From Archilochus colubris (Eukaryota; Chordata; Aves; Apodiformes; Trochilidae): a stretch of 64,000 nucleotides of DNA. Shown one piece after another: positions 47,340-59,560 of the stretch. The notes beneath the pieces were generated by a model. It was given only the letters and a program-made list of their open reading frames with translations. It ran no database searches and had not been told where the DNA came from. The stretch covers positions 155,948,552 through 156,012,551 of the forward strand of contig CM041083.1 of assembly GCA_023079485.1 (NCBI GenBank), in the 5' to 3' direction. Position 1 is the stretch's first letter. Every line of letters starts with the position of its first letter. The position numbers were made by a program, and so were the translations under genes.

Positions 47340-47475
47340 CTTTTTGTACTTCTCCCTTGGACAAGAGGTGCAATTTTTTTTGAAGAAAATGAAGTGTCAC
47401 ATTAATATACACTGGGGGAATGTTCTGGTCTGAACAAGATTCTCTTAAGAGATATTTTTCAGTTGGAGAACTAAC
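47340..47475 (-). other. Exon-like segment with open frame, identity unknown
   Basis: On the minus strand a long pyrimidine-rich run, TTTTTCTCTCTTTTTTGTCA, then TTTTGTAAG, precedes the segment, and CAAAAAG|GTAAACT follows it, giving 136 bp. One frame is open throughout (SSPTEKYLLRESCSDQNIPP, then VYINVTLHFLQKKLHLLSKG). It is part of a 129-codon open frame (47239-47628) whose outer parts are poly(A/T)-driven. No family is recognised. In DNA this AT-rich, about one frame of this length is expected by chance in 64 kb, so the splice sites are the main argument. Confidence 0.2.
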
Positions 47476-47588
47476 CTTACAAAAGTAAAATTCAGAGATG
47501 ACAAAAAAGAGAGAAAAATTAAAATATTCACACTTTGAGATGACCCTATCCATACTCTGGTTCTTTTTCAAAATTAAAAAAATACAGG

Positions 47589-47605
47589 AAAAAAAAAAAA
47601 AAAAA
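47589..47605. repeat. Poly(A), 17 bases
   Basis: An uninterrupted run of 17 A. Confidence 0.85.
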
Positions 47606-47990
47606 GATTTTGCCTCAAGAAAGATCACAGAATTTCTAAAATTTCCAAAGCTTTTCCCTTAAATTTCTTACAGAGAAACACAAGTATTATACTGGTAGAG
47701 TAAAAATAAACATAAGGTAATTCATATTCATTATAGAAATTGTAGTAAGAGGAAGCAATTCAAGAAATTTATTTCTCATTGCTCTTAAGACAAGTAGGTT
47801 GATATAAACCATTATCAGCAGTCAAAATACTCCACTTTAGAAATATCAGCTGACTAAAAGACAGACAAGATAAGGAAGAGAATTTTAAATACTGGATTAC
47901 AAAAATGACAAGTGGAAAAAAAAATTTTACTTCTACTCAGTTTACTGAATCAAATATTATATTGACAAAATCAAAATCATGGTATAATCT

Positions 47991-48725
47991 TGTCCTGGTT
48001 TGGGCCAGGATAGTGCTATATTTCTGTCTTGTAATTTTGCTTTCAGCTAAGTCTCTTGCAAGTAGCGGTACTTGCTGAAATTCACAGCAAGTTTCTCAAT
48101 CAGTGTCTGCTTCTAGGACTGATAACGCTCCATGTTTTTAATTACAGCTAGAGACTGGTCTGCAGAACCAAGGACACAGCTCAGTCCTGAGAAACATCTT
48201 GTGCTCTGGAAAGAGAAAGGGAGTAAGAGGTCACATATGCAAAACATCCTTTAGGGAGGAGTGGACAAGATAGGTGATCAAAACTGACCAAAGTTTCATG
48301 GTATAAATTTCTAATTTTTGTCCTCTCTTAGCATAGAGTCAATGCCTTTTCTGATTCTCAAACCACCCACTAGCAAGTAGGCTGGGAGTGCACAAGGAGC
48401 TGGAACAGGACACAACCAGGACAGCTGACCCCAAAGGATTAAATGGATATTCCACCCCTTATGTCATGCTCAGCATATAAAGCTAGGGGAGGAAGAAGGA
48501 AGAGGAGACACTGAATACCTTTCTGCTGAATGGGAAGTAATGAAAGAAGTTCTTGTTTTGTTTTGTTTACACATGCAGCTTTTGCTTTGCCTATTAAACT
48601 GTCATTATCTCAGCCCATCAATTTTCTCACTTTTACCCCTCCAGTTCTCTCCCCTACCCCACAGTGGGTAAGTTTGTGAGCAGATGTGTAGTGCTTAGTT
48701 TCCAACTGGAGGCTAAGCCATTACA
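47991..48725 (+). mobile_element. Solo LTR, TGTCCTGG family (ERVL-like), plus strand
   Basis: Opens TGTCCTGGTTTGGGCCAGGA and closes GGCTAAGCCATTACA, 735 bp. A TATA box (CATATAAAG) lies at about 48474-48482 and ATTAAA at 48593-48598, followed by 'ctgtcattatctcagcccat' and a pyrimidine-rich U5, the usual layout of this bird LTR family. No gag or pol sequence adjoins. The flanking pentamers (AATCT and AGATT) do not match, so the target duplication has decayed or the right edge is off. The LTRs at 32334 (fragment) and 51348 share its 5' end. Confidence 0.88.
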
Positions 48726-49259
48726 AGATTGTATTCCTCTAATTTTTTCAATCTGTTCTGTATGATATATTTTAGGAGTAATACCTGAGAAAACTATCAG
48801 CTTGGGTTGCTCTACTACATGCAGAAAGCTGAGGAGGAAAAAAAAAAGAGGAATTCAGGATATGAGGAAGACACTGTAGAAAAGGAACCATTTTTAGAAT
48901 AATAGAGGTAGAATAACTGCTACTTAAGATTTCTACAGAGACTTGGTTATTGTTATTTAATTTACCAGTACAAACTTTGAAATAGTGGTAGGTTGGCCAG
49001 TTGCCCCTCAGCTGGTCTCACTCCTCATCTCTAAAAGGATATGGGAGACAAAATAAGATGTAAGAGCTCATGAGTCAAAATAAATGCCAGAAAGATCACA
49101 TACCAATTATCATCACAGACAAAATAGAGTGGACTCCAGGAAGATTATTTTCATTTTTTGCCAATTAAAATAGAATAAGATGATGACAAACAAAGACAAA
49201 AACTATAACACTATGTGCCTACTCTTCCTCCCTCTCAAGCTTAACTTCACCCTTTCATT
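48726..49259. other. No gene seen
   Basis: AT-rich sequence between two repeats. Confidence 0.55.
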
Positions 49260-49640
49260 CCCAGTTCCCCTACCTTGACCCTACCAAACAGCACAGGAGG
49301 ATGGGGAATGCAGGGTTGTTAAAACAGCTTCTCTCTGCCTCTCCTTTCCTTTCACACTATTCTCCTACCCCAGTGTCAGTCAATCCTATGGGTTCCAGCC
49401 TCTTGGTCTGCTCCAGACTGGATCCTCCACAATTTGCAGTGCTTGATAGGAAGATCTGCCCCAGCAAAACCTCTGTGGAGCCCACAGTTCCTCCAGGAAA
49501 CATCTCCCTACTTTGGCATAGGATCCTGCACTGCCTGCAGTGTGATTATCTGCTTTGTTGTGTTCTTCTCCACGGGTTGCCAGGACAACCTGTGTAAGCA
49601 AAGTCCTCTCTGTAGGCTGCAGAGAATCACAGATAGCTTA
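49260..49640 (-). mobile_element. GC-richer avian dispersed repeat, copy 3 (LTR-like), minus strand
   Basis: Read on the minus strand it has the repeated 'gcag(c/t)... gag' style of this family, for example 'aggaactgtgggctccacag' and 'gcagtgcaggatcctatgcc'. I connect it with copies 1 and 2 by overall style and by memory of bird genomes rather than by a long match inside this window. Overlapping open frames of 71-123 codons on both strands come from its low stop content and resemble no known protein. Confidence 0.45.
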
Positions 49641-50152
49641 GCAGTGGTGGGGGTGCATTTTATAGCAAGTGCAGAGGTATTTAATATGTGTTCCAGACAC
49701 AATACACTGTATTTCCATTGCCTTGTGTTACATTCTTCAGATCTGACTGCTGAGTTCAGGGTCCAGTCTGTGAGTCTTGATGATTCAGAATCAATTTTCA
49801 CTTAGATTTTTCATTGTTATTATTTTCCCTAAATTTGTCTTGCAGGCTCTTTTTTTTTTTTTTTTTTAATTAATTTTAATCTTTCTAATTTAAAAATTCA
49901 GTTACCAATTTGATAGATAATTCTGCAGAGCTGAGAGTTAACTGTGTTTGGGAAGAAGAAATATACAGTTCTGTATGCTATTCTGCTCTATATGAATCTG
50001 TATGCACAAAAATAATGCCTAGATATGGCATATTCTATCATACCTGGATACTGACAAAAGCACTTTGACTAGATAACTACCAGTGACTGTGTGGGCAGCA
50101 AAATCAACTGTAGGAAGAGAAGTTCAAGTAAAAATACATGTAATTCCTTTAC
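49641..50152. other. No gene seen
   Basis: Unique-looking sequence holding an 18-base poly(T) at 49850-49867. Confidence 0.55.
49850..49867. repeat. Poly(T), 18 bases
   Basis: An uninterrupted run of T. Confidence 0.88.
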
Positions 50153-50663
50153 AGAATCACAGATTATCAGAGTTGGAACGAGCTCTAGAGATCATCTAGT
50201 CCAACTCTTCCACTAAAGCATCATCATCTAGAACACATTATACAGGGCTGCATCCAACTGGGCTTTGAATATCTCCAGAGAAGGGGACTCCACAACTTCC
50301 CTGGACATCCTTTTACAGTGCCTTGTCACCCTCATAGTTAAAAACTTTTTCTCTTATGTTTAAATGGAACTATGTTACAGCTTGTGCCCATTGCCCCTCA
50401 TCCTGTCACTGGGAACTGCTGAGAAGGGTCAGGCTCAATATTCCTTGCACCCATCCTTTAGATAACTGTAAATATTAACAAGGTCACCCCTTAACCTTCT
50501 CCAGTCTAAACAGTCTCTGCTTTCTCAACCTCTTCTCATTAGAAGGTTGCTCCAATCTGCTGGACTCTCTCCAGTAGTTCCCTGTCTCTCTTGAACTGGG
50601 GAGACCAGAACTGGATGGAGTATTCTGGCTGTGGCCTCACCAGGGCAGAGTAGAGGGAGAAAC
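50153..50663 (-). mobile_element. CR1 LINE 3' part, minus strand
   Basis: Begins 'cagaatcacagattatcaga', then 'gatcatctagtccaactctt', 'ctccagagaaggggactcca' and 'cattgcccctcatcctgtca', ending at 'cctcaccagggcagagtaga'. This is reversed C-terminal ORF2 plus 3' UTR. It resembles the copy at 39191 in the ORF2 end but not in the 3' UTR. 5'-truncated at the right. Confidence 0.94.
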
Positions 50664-50772
50664 TATTTATTTGATTATATTGTTATGACTCTATGGGTTG
50701 TTTATAAAGAAATCTAAAAGAAGACTTTGAAAAAATCTAACTGACAAATTCACCCCCGCCTGATAAATTGCC

Positions 50773-50845
50773 CTTTTTTGTTGTTTTTTTTTGGGTTTTT
50801 TGTGGGTTTTTGTGGGTTTTTTTGTTTTTGTTTTTGTTCTTTTTC
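50773..50845. repeat. T/G low-complexity tract with (GTGGGTTTTT)n
   Basis: About three GTGGGTTTTT-type units followed by TTTTTG units. Confidence 0.85.
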
Positions 50846-51347
50846 TGGGAGATTACTGTGCCCACACTAGATAGAAGAATGGATTTACTGTTGTGTTCCA
50901 GCTTACTTCTTCTAGTATAATAAATACATTTGGTTTAATCTCTAGAATTTCTGAGAAGTGGAAAAAAAAAAGTTAGGGGAAATTACATCTACCCATTATA
51001 TATTTTCATTCTCTTTCTCTTGAAATCAACTGGAGCTATAGAAATTAAAAGATAATGAAAAACTGAATTATACAGCAAAACAATGATGTACTAGTTGGGA
51101 AAACCAGTATAAATAGAACAGACATTGAAAAGCTTTCTATTGTATGATTTCTATAATTTTATTGTTATAAATTACTTGAAATGCAAGCGCTGAATCAGCT
51201 GATACCTGTTATCAGAATTCAAAGCTTTCAATTTATTTTTTAAAAATATTTTATTATTGTTCCCTACATTTTTGATGGAACTTAGCACATTTTACAAATA
51301 CATCATTCTAAGGGCAGAGCAATGATTACAAAAGATAGGAAGTTAGT

Positions 51348-52065
51348 TGTCAAGGTTTAACACTGGCCCGGTGGTTAAACCGAAACACACGCTCTCTATT
51401 AATAACTCTCTCTCCTCCTTGATGAAGAAGGGAGAGAGAACAAGGGAGAGAGACTTCTCAGTTGGAGATTAAACTACAAGACTTTAATGAAACAGCAATG
51501 ATAGAGTAAATTAGTGAACACATACAGAAATACAGGAAAAAAAATGAGAACCACCCTCCTCCCCCTTCTCCCCCAACAACTCTCACATCAACTGAGGCTG
51601 CAGGGTAGCCCTGGGAAAGTCCAGGCTGGACTCCTGGAGTTGGTAGCAGTCGGGAGCTGGAGGTAGGGAAAGAAGCAGGACGAGAGGCAAGAAGGGAAGC
51701 AGCTAGCTGAAGCAGGAAGAGGCGCCGGAAGAAGAAAGCGAAATTTGGAAAATCCCTCAAATTTATACTGAGTGTGACGTCTATGGGATGGAATACTCCG
51801 TTTGGTCAGTTCTAACATCTATCTTGTCTGTTCCTCCCCAAAGGAGGGCTTCTGGATGGTAAAATGCTTTCCTCAGAGCTGAGCAGTGTCCTTGGCTCTG
51901 CGTACCAGTCCCCGGCAGTATCTATAAACATCAAGCGTTATCAGCCCCAAAAGCAGACATTGTCTGAGGGACCCGCTGCCAATTTCAACAACTACTTAAA
52001 GAGGCTCAGCTGAAAGCAAAAGCACAAGACAGAGAATCACCTTCATCCTGGCCCAAACCAGGACA
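51348..52065 (-). mobile_element. Complete solo LTR with perfect 5-bp target duplication (ERVL-like), minus strand
   Basis: On the minus strand it opens TGTCCTGGTTTGGGCCAGGA at 52065 and closes ACCTTGACA at 51348, 718 bp. The pentamer TTAGT flanks it exactly on both sides (51343-51347 and 52066-52070). A 5-bp duplication fits the ERVL class. A TATA-type box (GTATAAAT) lies at about 51760-51767 and ATTAAA at about 51483-51488 (minus). CG dinucleotides (CCGGCG, ACGTC, ACGCTTG) are better kept than in its relatives, which suggests a fairly young insertion. The 76- and 100-codon minus frames in it are LTR by-products. Confidence 0.93.
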
Positions 52066-54560
52066 TTAGTGTAATTATTTATATAATATTAAATAAATAC
52101 ATTTCTTTAGCTCCTACTCATTTAAAAGCGTTTTTCTTTACATAGGTGTTGCACATTTGTACTCATTGAACTCTGTTTATGATCCTAGTATTTAAAATTG
52201 TAATCACTAGTGCCTGCTTATGGAAAGAATTTTTACCTGTTCTTAACACTTATGTCCATGCTATAACTGAATTAAAATACTTACCAGGGATAGACTTGCC
52301 TGGAGATGGAGTTTCCCATGCTGAAAAGGATCTGATTTTGTAAATGTAAATTTAAACACTATAATAGATTTGACAACTTGCTTGGTGAACATGAAGTTGT
52401 CACAAACAAGGAACTAACTTTAGACATGTTATTTTGGAAAGTCAGGGCACAATCTGGATTGTAACTTTTAAGATAGGTTTAACTAGCAGAAAAAATTGAG
52501 CACAGCTAATCTATGTTTTTAGCTTTAGACAGCTTAAGTACCATTTTTGATGATTTGTAAGAAAAAGGAGACACTTATCAATCTTCTGTGAAGAGTAAAC
52601 AAACTGCTAGTTAAACAGAAAATCCTGTGTAGAGATTCAAAGTGAAATAAGGGAAAAATAAGCTGGGTGACTTGCTTAGCCTATAGCTCTAAAAAGCTCA
52701 TCATCCTAGTGACTTAATAGACATTGTGAAGTCAGTGAACAATTTGTGATGATACTTGAGGTGGTGGATAGACGTCATCTTTAAGCTACAGAGAATATTT
52801 ATGAAAACCATGTCATGCTAAATTGAAATTATTTAATGAAAGAAAGGTAGGAAGGAAGCTCCTTAAGAAACTGGAGAAGGATCTCATGGATTATTTGCGT
52901 TTTTAACCTCCATTTAACAGAGAATTAATGAGGAGGTTGCAGCACGGGCAGAGGAATGTAGAAGAGTCTAGCAATACACCTATGCATTAAAAATGAAGCT
53001 TAATGCTTAGATGTAGACTGGATATATGATAAAATACTTTAATAAATACTGTGTATTACTCCTGAGTTTTAGTTTATTCTCTGCACCAGTTCCTTTAGCA
53101 GAATTCATTTCTGTTTTATGCATTAAAGTTAGAGTGGAAAACACTATCAACAGTGTTCAAATTTCTTGAGTATGCAAGTGGTGTACAGAAGGTGAAGAGG
53201 CTCAAACCAGAGTTCTCTGTTTTTTCAGAAGAAACACCATTCGACCATTTTCACTTAAAATTCACTTTCATCTCCCTCTACGCTTGAAGAGGCAGTGGGA
53301 GTTGAATGAAAAGGAGATTCTGTCCACAAGCCATTTCTAAAGTTAAGTCCAAATCTTGCAATATTTATGAAAATTTTTCATAATAATTATAGATCCTGGC
53401 CATTGATTTTATGAATGCAAAATTAAATCTTAATTTGCAAACTGAACTGAGTTTCCAAAGTAGAGCATGGAGAGACTGAAAATCCTTTTGTAAATAAACT
53501 ACCTGAAATGAAGAGAGCAGATGAAAATCCAGTGCTGTTGATGCAGTCTTTGTCTTACACAGGTAAGAAACATATTGCATCTGTGGCCTGGTCACAGTAG
53601 AGTACATCTGCAAGGTTATATTATAAATTCTAAAAACCTTTATTAATGAGGTATGCTACAGCATGTACATGTTAATGTGATGTGTATATGTTCAAAGTCA
53701 TAAAGCTTTTGAAACTGTAGACCTTTTCAGGATGCTATTAGGATAATTTAGGAGAATCAACACAATTATTTTAGATTAGGTAATGGAAATTGACATGATA
53801 AATAAGAGTTAGAAGGCTCTTGGGGATATGAAACTGTATTATTAAATTAGAACTTCAGCTAAAATGATGAGTTCTGGTGATTACATTTTCATTAGTTGTA
53901 CATTCTGCAGTGTCACATAATAGCTTTGTTGATTGTGCATAATTTACAGTGCTTTCAAAATGCAAAACAATTACATGTCTCTTTAAAATAATATTGTTGT
54001 GTTGGAAAAAATGGATGGGGTTAGTTGAAGCATTTTGAAGCTAGCAAGAAAATTTGCAGCTCATTTAGAATAAGCATATGAGACACAGTCCACATGAAAC
54101 CTAATATTTTCAACAAAAAAAAATTTATATCCAAAGCAAAAATACTGCAGAAATTTTTGAAACAGATAATATCATTACTTCTGTAGAAAAAAAAAACCCA
54201 ACAACTTGGTAAATTCCTGCCAAAGAATTTAGGAATTTGGGGAGGCACAGAAATGTAAGGGAAGATAAAGTAGAACAGGGAATTAAATAAAAGAAACAGC
54301 AGGATCATTAAGAAGAACAAAGATGAAAGAGGAAATTTCCATCTCAAAAGTGGACAGAAGCTAAAAAGCACCTGAAGCTATGATTCTCTTATTTTTTTTT
54401 ACATGGTGCACCGAGAGGATTACAGTTGTGTTGTGCTGTAGAGAATCTGCAGTTTCACCAAGCAAAGAATATTTTATTTCATCACAAATTTAATAAAGAA
54501 AAATAAATCTTTATCTCAGGTGAACTAAACCAGAGAGGTGATACAGACAGCATCTCTCTC

Positions 54561-54580
54561 TTTTTTTTTTTTTTTTTTTT
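54561..54580. repeat. Poly(T), 20 bases
   Basis: Preceded by CTCTCTC and followed by CTTTT. Confidence 0.9.
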
Positions 54581-55064
54581 CTTTTAAGTGAAGGTAGGTT
54601 TTTTGAAGTGGAATGTAAAAAACAACAGGTAATAATCAGAAAAAGTTGGTATCGTACAATAAATATTTCTACTACTTAAATTCTTTTAAAGTTATTACTG
54701 CACTGATATTGCTGTTAAATATTCTTTTATTATTAAATATCTGTTGGAAACTATACATTATTACTATTGGACTACTATAACCAAAGTGATGACTTTTAAA
54801 AGTATTTTTAAACTTATTTTATTGAGTATTATTTATGAGCACCTCCCTGAGAATGGTCAGGGGTTAAGGTCAGGCCAGGATGTTGTTCTCTGAGTGAGGA
54901 TAATCAATAGGCCTGGTGAGAGGAGGCAGGGTCAGTTGCAGTCACTGGATGTCTGGGTCTGAACCCAGATGGACTGCTCAGATGAAAGCTTCAGTGTGCT
55001 GTGATCACTGGAGCAACCTGGGCAGCATGGAAAAAACAATTACCATTTAATTAATAATATTAAG

Positions 55065-55082
55065 ATGAATGAATGAATGAAT
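55065..55082. repeat. (TGAA)n
   Basis: Four TGAA units, like the GAAT tract at 31285. Confidence 0.85.
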
Positions 55083-55174
55083 ACTGAAGGATGGTTTTCC
55101 ACTTACTGTTCAAAATAATCTTATTAAATTCTTTGTCATGCATATTCTTACTTCTCAGAGCCCCAAGTTACAGT

Positions 55175-55240
55175 AATATGTATATATATGTGAATGTGTA
55201 TATACATATGTGTGTATATATATATATATATTTGTATGTA
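55175..55240. repeat. Compound (TA)n/(TG)n tract
   Basis: Alternating TA and TG units over about 65 bp, including about nine consecutive TA units. Confidence 0.88.
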
Positions 55241-58020
55241 CTGTATCTTCCTAACCACTTGTCACTATCATGCCTCTATGCAATTTTTATTTTAATGTCT
55301 GTTGAATTTGATTATTTTTCAAATTATAAAAAGAGTTCGTATGCAACTGTGGGATAAGAAAATAGCTTCTGATATCAGCATACTGGAAAACAAAAGCAAC
55401 AAAAAACCCAGTTCAGTATTTGGCATTCCAATACTGGTATTTATATATATTGAAACATACATTTAGTTGAATAAAATGACCATTGACAAATTTTACTCAC
55501 TGAAAACATCCACATAAGAAGGATAGAAGAAATACAGTGCTTGTAACAAGCAAGGAGGTAGATCTTCTGATTTTCTATTGTAAAGATTATTTATGTGAAT
55601 ATAGGTTCTCTATATTGTGAACTTGCAACCAAGGAGTGTATGCTGGAGTGCAAAACATTCTGTCATCATATTAACAATTCCATTTTCCTTTTGTTTAGGA
55701 AGTGATACATTCTTGGAAACTTTAGAAAATGTATTTTTTAAATGTAGTCAAATTTTTGATGACCACACCTAGACACTTCAAGAAACAAGTGTCATACTTT
55801 GATTTTGATCACACGAACAGATTTAGTACTGCATAGAAATGTTTATGTCTGTATTAGACAAAAACAAGCAGCTTGAGCTTTTAGACTTGGAAAAGGGAAA
55901 AAAAATAAGATCTGTTTTTTCTAATGATTCCTCATTTTTAGGTGATCAACTCAGAAGTTATTTGATGCCTAGGTTCAGGCTCCTGAAGAAATATCTGGTG
56001 TGAAGTTATTGAACATATATTAATAATCCTGTTCAAAAGCTGTGTGAAATTGAGAATCGAAATATAAGGAACCATATTTGCTAAGAATTTTTTAAAAGAT
56101 CAACTGAAAGTATAGACTGAAAAACAATTTTAATGAAGTGCTTAGACTGGTGGACTTTCCTAAAAACTCATAGCATCCAAAATATCCCTGATGTGTGAAA
56201 ATTTGAAAGGTCTAGTATGAATTTTAAACTCACAATCTTTTAATTTAACAAGATTATAGCTTTCTTAAATTAAAAAAAAAAGTAAATATATTTTTCCATA
56301 TTTGGAAAATAAATCAAATGCTTTTACCGTAAAGTTAAAAATAAAAACAAAAAAATTGATAATTCTGTTATAAACTGGTACAAAAATTGATTTTCCCACT
56401 GTTTTCTGTTCACTATGGATTTGTGAGAAAATAATTCCAGGGAAGTGTTTTTAAAGCATAAAACAAAATCATAGTTTTTCAATACTTACGTCTTCCTGAG
56501 GACCCCTTACTTCCAGGGTCCTTAAACTGGACACAAACCAGACTTTATGATAAACCTTGTTCAAAAGTTGTGCTCTGAGAAGGTCTAACAAGAACCCTTC
56601 TACAGCAGAGCCATTGAAATAAATATTTGACTTATTTTATTACTACAATATTATAATCTGTTAATGTAAGAAACTCCAGATAGATTACTGTGTCCTGTTG
56701 ATAATGGTGATATGTGCTCTCCTCCACATCAGGCTTGGGGAGTTTGGCAGTAGTTCCATTTCAGAGAAGAATTATTACATGCACTTGAAAAAGCTGTGGG
56801 ATATAAACCTGATTCACAGAGGGCAATAGATGGTAATGGCATTTGAACTGAAGTCAATTGACATAGCCCATAAGGGTTGTAACAGAATTCAGACAACCAT
56901 TTAATTTATCCTCTAGGTTTCGGATTGTGTTTTTTTTTTCTGTGTGATCATATATATGTAAGAGGAGAAATATATAATGATGATTTTTAAGACCTACTTA
57001 AGAAGAGAAGCTAATAATCAGTTAAATTTTTTTTTCTTTTAGTGCTGCATCAATTTTAAATACCTATAATGGTTTGTTTGAATATGCAGCATTATGAGTA
57101 TGTTATTCTGCATACGGTGTGTGTGTTTCCGAGGTTTTTGATACAATCTAAAGAGGTAGTGAAGCACATACTTCCACACCTACCTTTCAGAATATCTTCA
57201 GTAAACACTAGAGCTTAAAAAGGGAATATCACAACACAAGTATTTTTCAACCTCTTCGTATCTCCAGATTGATTCAATATCCTCAGCTAGTGTCCATCAT
57301 AGAAAAATTCTACCAGATTACTGCCTTAACCTTATCAAAAGAAACAGCTGTGCTGAAGTAACTTATCATAAAGGTAACCTTTTCTTACATCTGCAAGACC
57401 CTATGGTTGTTAACAATCTTCCAATACTTTTTTAAAATAATGTTCCTCACTATCAAAGAAGAGTTTAAAAGTATGTTATCTCACTCTACAAATGAAAGTT
57501 TGAAAGCCTTTCCTCCTGAAAGGTGCCATATCTTTCTGACTTTTGAGACTATATCCAGAAGCTGAGGATAGCTTCACAATCAGGTATTATAAAAATCACA
57601 AAATATACATTAAACTTTCAATTTATCTTTTGAAGGATTAAGCTAAAATCAATAAACAGAACCATCCATTTCTTCCATATTTATAAATTTATAAATAAAA
57701 GGAGGCACTCAATATTTGTAATATGTATTTATAGAAAAGGATTTAGCTTACTCTGCTTCATCTGCCGCCATCTTTCGTCATTTGGAAATTAAAACACAAT
57801 GCATATCATGTTAGAAATTGTTCATAATAAGGCATATTATATCACTGGTTTGCCTCTGCTTCTTCAGTTTGCAGTTGGCTTATTTACCTTAAACCAAATT
57901 TTGAATAAGCAGAAACATTTGCATGTTTGGTTTATCTTACTACTACATCTTAACGCTTTGTTAATCATTATCATGGCTTGGCTTTGCAAACAAAGACTTA
58001 AAAAGGGCTCTCCCCATGCT

Positions 58021-59560
58021 TGCTGCAAGTGTGCTGATGGCTGATAAGGCCAATGTGGGACAGGTAGTGTGGCTGCAAAAGGCAGAGCAGAAAGTCTCCT
58101 GTGCCAAGGCACGGTTATTTCTGTGCTGTCTTTTCTCCTCAAGACTTATGCATTCTCAAAGGAGGCAGCAGCCTTACAGATAGTGTCTCCATGTCTCCCA
58201 ACTGGAAGCCAGAGTGGACACTGATGGCAGTCAATGTGGCCAAAGCTGAGGGATTGTTTCAGGGAGTCCTTGTGTCTCCCTTTCGGGCTCCTCTGCTGCG
58301 GCAGCCGATGTCAAGTTCACCATAGAGCACAATCTTAGGGAGGGGGTGATCCTCCATCCTGGAGACGTGCCCTGCCCAGAGCAGCTGAGTCCTCAGTAGC
58401 ATGGCCTCAGTACTGGTGACCCCTGCCCGTTCAAGGACAGGAACATTGGTCACACAGTCAGTCAAGTGGATGTTTAGGATTGTCCAGATGCACCACTGAT
58501 GGAAGCGTTCAGGGAGTCTCAGGTGGTCGCCGTAGATAACCCATGATCCAGACCCATATAAAATAGTAGATGGTACAATGGCTCTGTAGACACTGATCTT
58601 TGTACTTCAGGTGTTTATTGCTCCAGACTCTTTTATGAAGTCTTCTGAATGCTCTGTATGCCTCTGCTAATCTGTTGTCTATCTCTTTGTCCATCTTGGT
58701 GTCTGAGGAAATAATGCATCCCAGAGAGGTGAACTGCTGGACTGTCTTAAGCTCTGATTCACCTATGGTGATGTGGGAATGATGGAATTCTTCCCGTGGT
58801 GCAGGCTGGTAGAGAACTTCTGTATTCTTCAAGTTGACTTCCAGCCTCAAAAAATCTGCAGCCTCTGCAAAACAGGATGTTATGCGCTGCAGAGCTGTTT
58901 CTATGTGAGCAATGAGGGTGACATCATCACCAAAAAACAACTCTGGGACATGGGGATTTAGGGTTGGTGTTTTTTTGGACCTCTAGTCTCCTTAGGTTGA
59001 ATAGGCTCCCATCGGTATGATATTGGGTGTAAATGCCATTTTCTTCATTGAGGTCAGCCATGGCCCTTTGGAGCATCGTGCTGAAGAAGACTCTGAATAG
59101 AGTGGGTGTGAGAACACAGCCTGGTTTCACACCATTGATTATTGGGAAGAATTCAGAGAGTGCATCACCATATCTGATTTGGCCCTGCTGACCCTCATGT
59201 AGAAGGATAATTGTTTTGAGGAACTTGAGGGGGCATCCTAATCGTTCCAATATTTGCCACAGGCCTTTTCTACTCACAGTGTCAAAAGCTTTAGTGAGGT
59301 CAATGAATGTCACTGAAGGTCAATGAATGTCATTGAAGGTTAATGAATAAAGACCTTTGTTCTGTTCCCTACACTTCTCTTGCAGTTGTCCGAGAACAAA
59401 TACCATGTCTGTGGTACTCCTATTGGCTCTGAAACCACATTGGCTTTCAGGTAGAACTTCCTCTGCCATAGCAGGCACTAATCTATTCAAAAGTATTCTT
59501 GCAAGGATTTTTCCATCAATGGAGAGCAGAGTTATACCTTGGTAGTTGTCCTTCTCCTAG
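58021..59560 (-). pseudogene. Broken non-CR1 LINE reverse transcriptase
   Basis: The enzyme would copy the element's RNA into DNA at the target. Motifs A and B are readable in the frame at 58927-59313. That frame breaks just before motif C, which resumes at about 58940 as FFGDDVTLIAH, so the usual FADD has become FGDD. The C-terminal part (QFTSLGCIISSD, IDNRLAEAYRAFRRLHKRVW) stays open to about 58509. WAGHVSRMEDH is in another frame (58259-58465), and the zinc-knuckle-like end (C, then LSHIGLISHQHTC, at about 58021-58090) in yet another. The second cysteine of that knuckle appears lost. At least three frame breaks and a 40-bp tandem insertion make it dead. Confidence 0.82.
59299..59352. repeat. 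20-bp tandem repeat inside the LINE frame
   Basis: GTCAATGAATGTCACTGAAG is followed by a copy with one change (C to T) and then a third partial copy starting GTTAATGAA. The expected LINE text runs straight across this point, so the extra units were added after insertion and shift the frame. Confidence 0.88.

Larger units (their letters stand above)
47119..47990. other. Mostly unique AT-rich DNA
   Basis: Contains the exon-like segment at 47340-47475 and a poly(A) run; nothing else was recognised. Confidence 0.5.
52066..57999. other. About 6 kb with no recognised element
   Basis: The longest stretch in the window without a CR1 or LTR that I could recognise. It is AT-rich with simple repeats at 54561, 55065 and 55175. 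A GC-richer patch at 54840-55025 is unidentified. The frames at 53365-53613 and 54021-54371 (minus) look like chance. Confidence 0.45.

Noticed and set aside
49301..49805. Overlapping frames of 71-123 codons on both strands
   Set aside because: They lie in the GC-richer dispersed repeat and its edge, where stops are scarce; no known protein is resembled.
53365..53613. 82-codon minus frame with a faint likeness to the CR1 [12 protein letters not shown] region
   Set aside because: The likeness covers only about ten residues and no other CR1 text lies on either side in order.
54021..54371. 116-codon minus-strand frame
   Set aside because: Rich in Phe and Leu from A/T-rich DNA, no domain, and expected by chance at this base composition.
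57735..57800. Minus-strand ATGGCGGCAGATGAAGCAGA followed by GTAAGC, looking like a first coding exon
   Set aside because: Only eight codons before a stop, no CpG-rich promoter around it, and no convincing acceptor or downstream exon.
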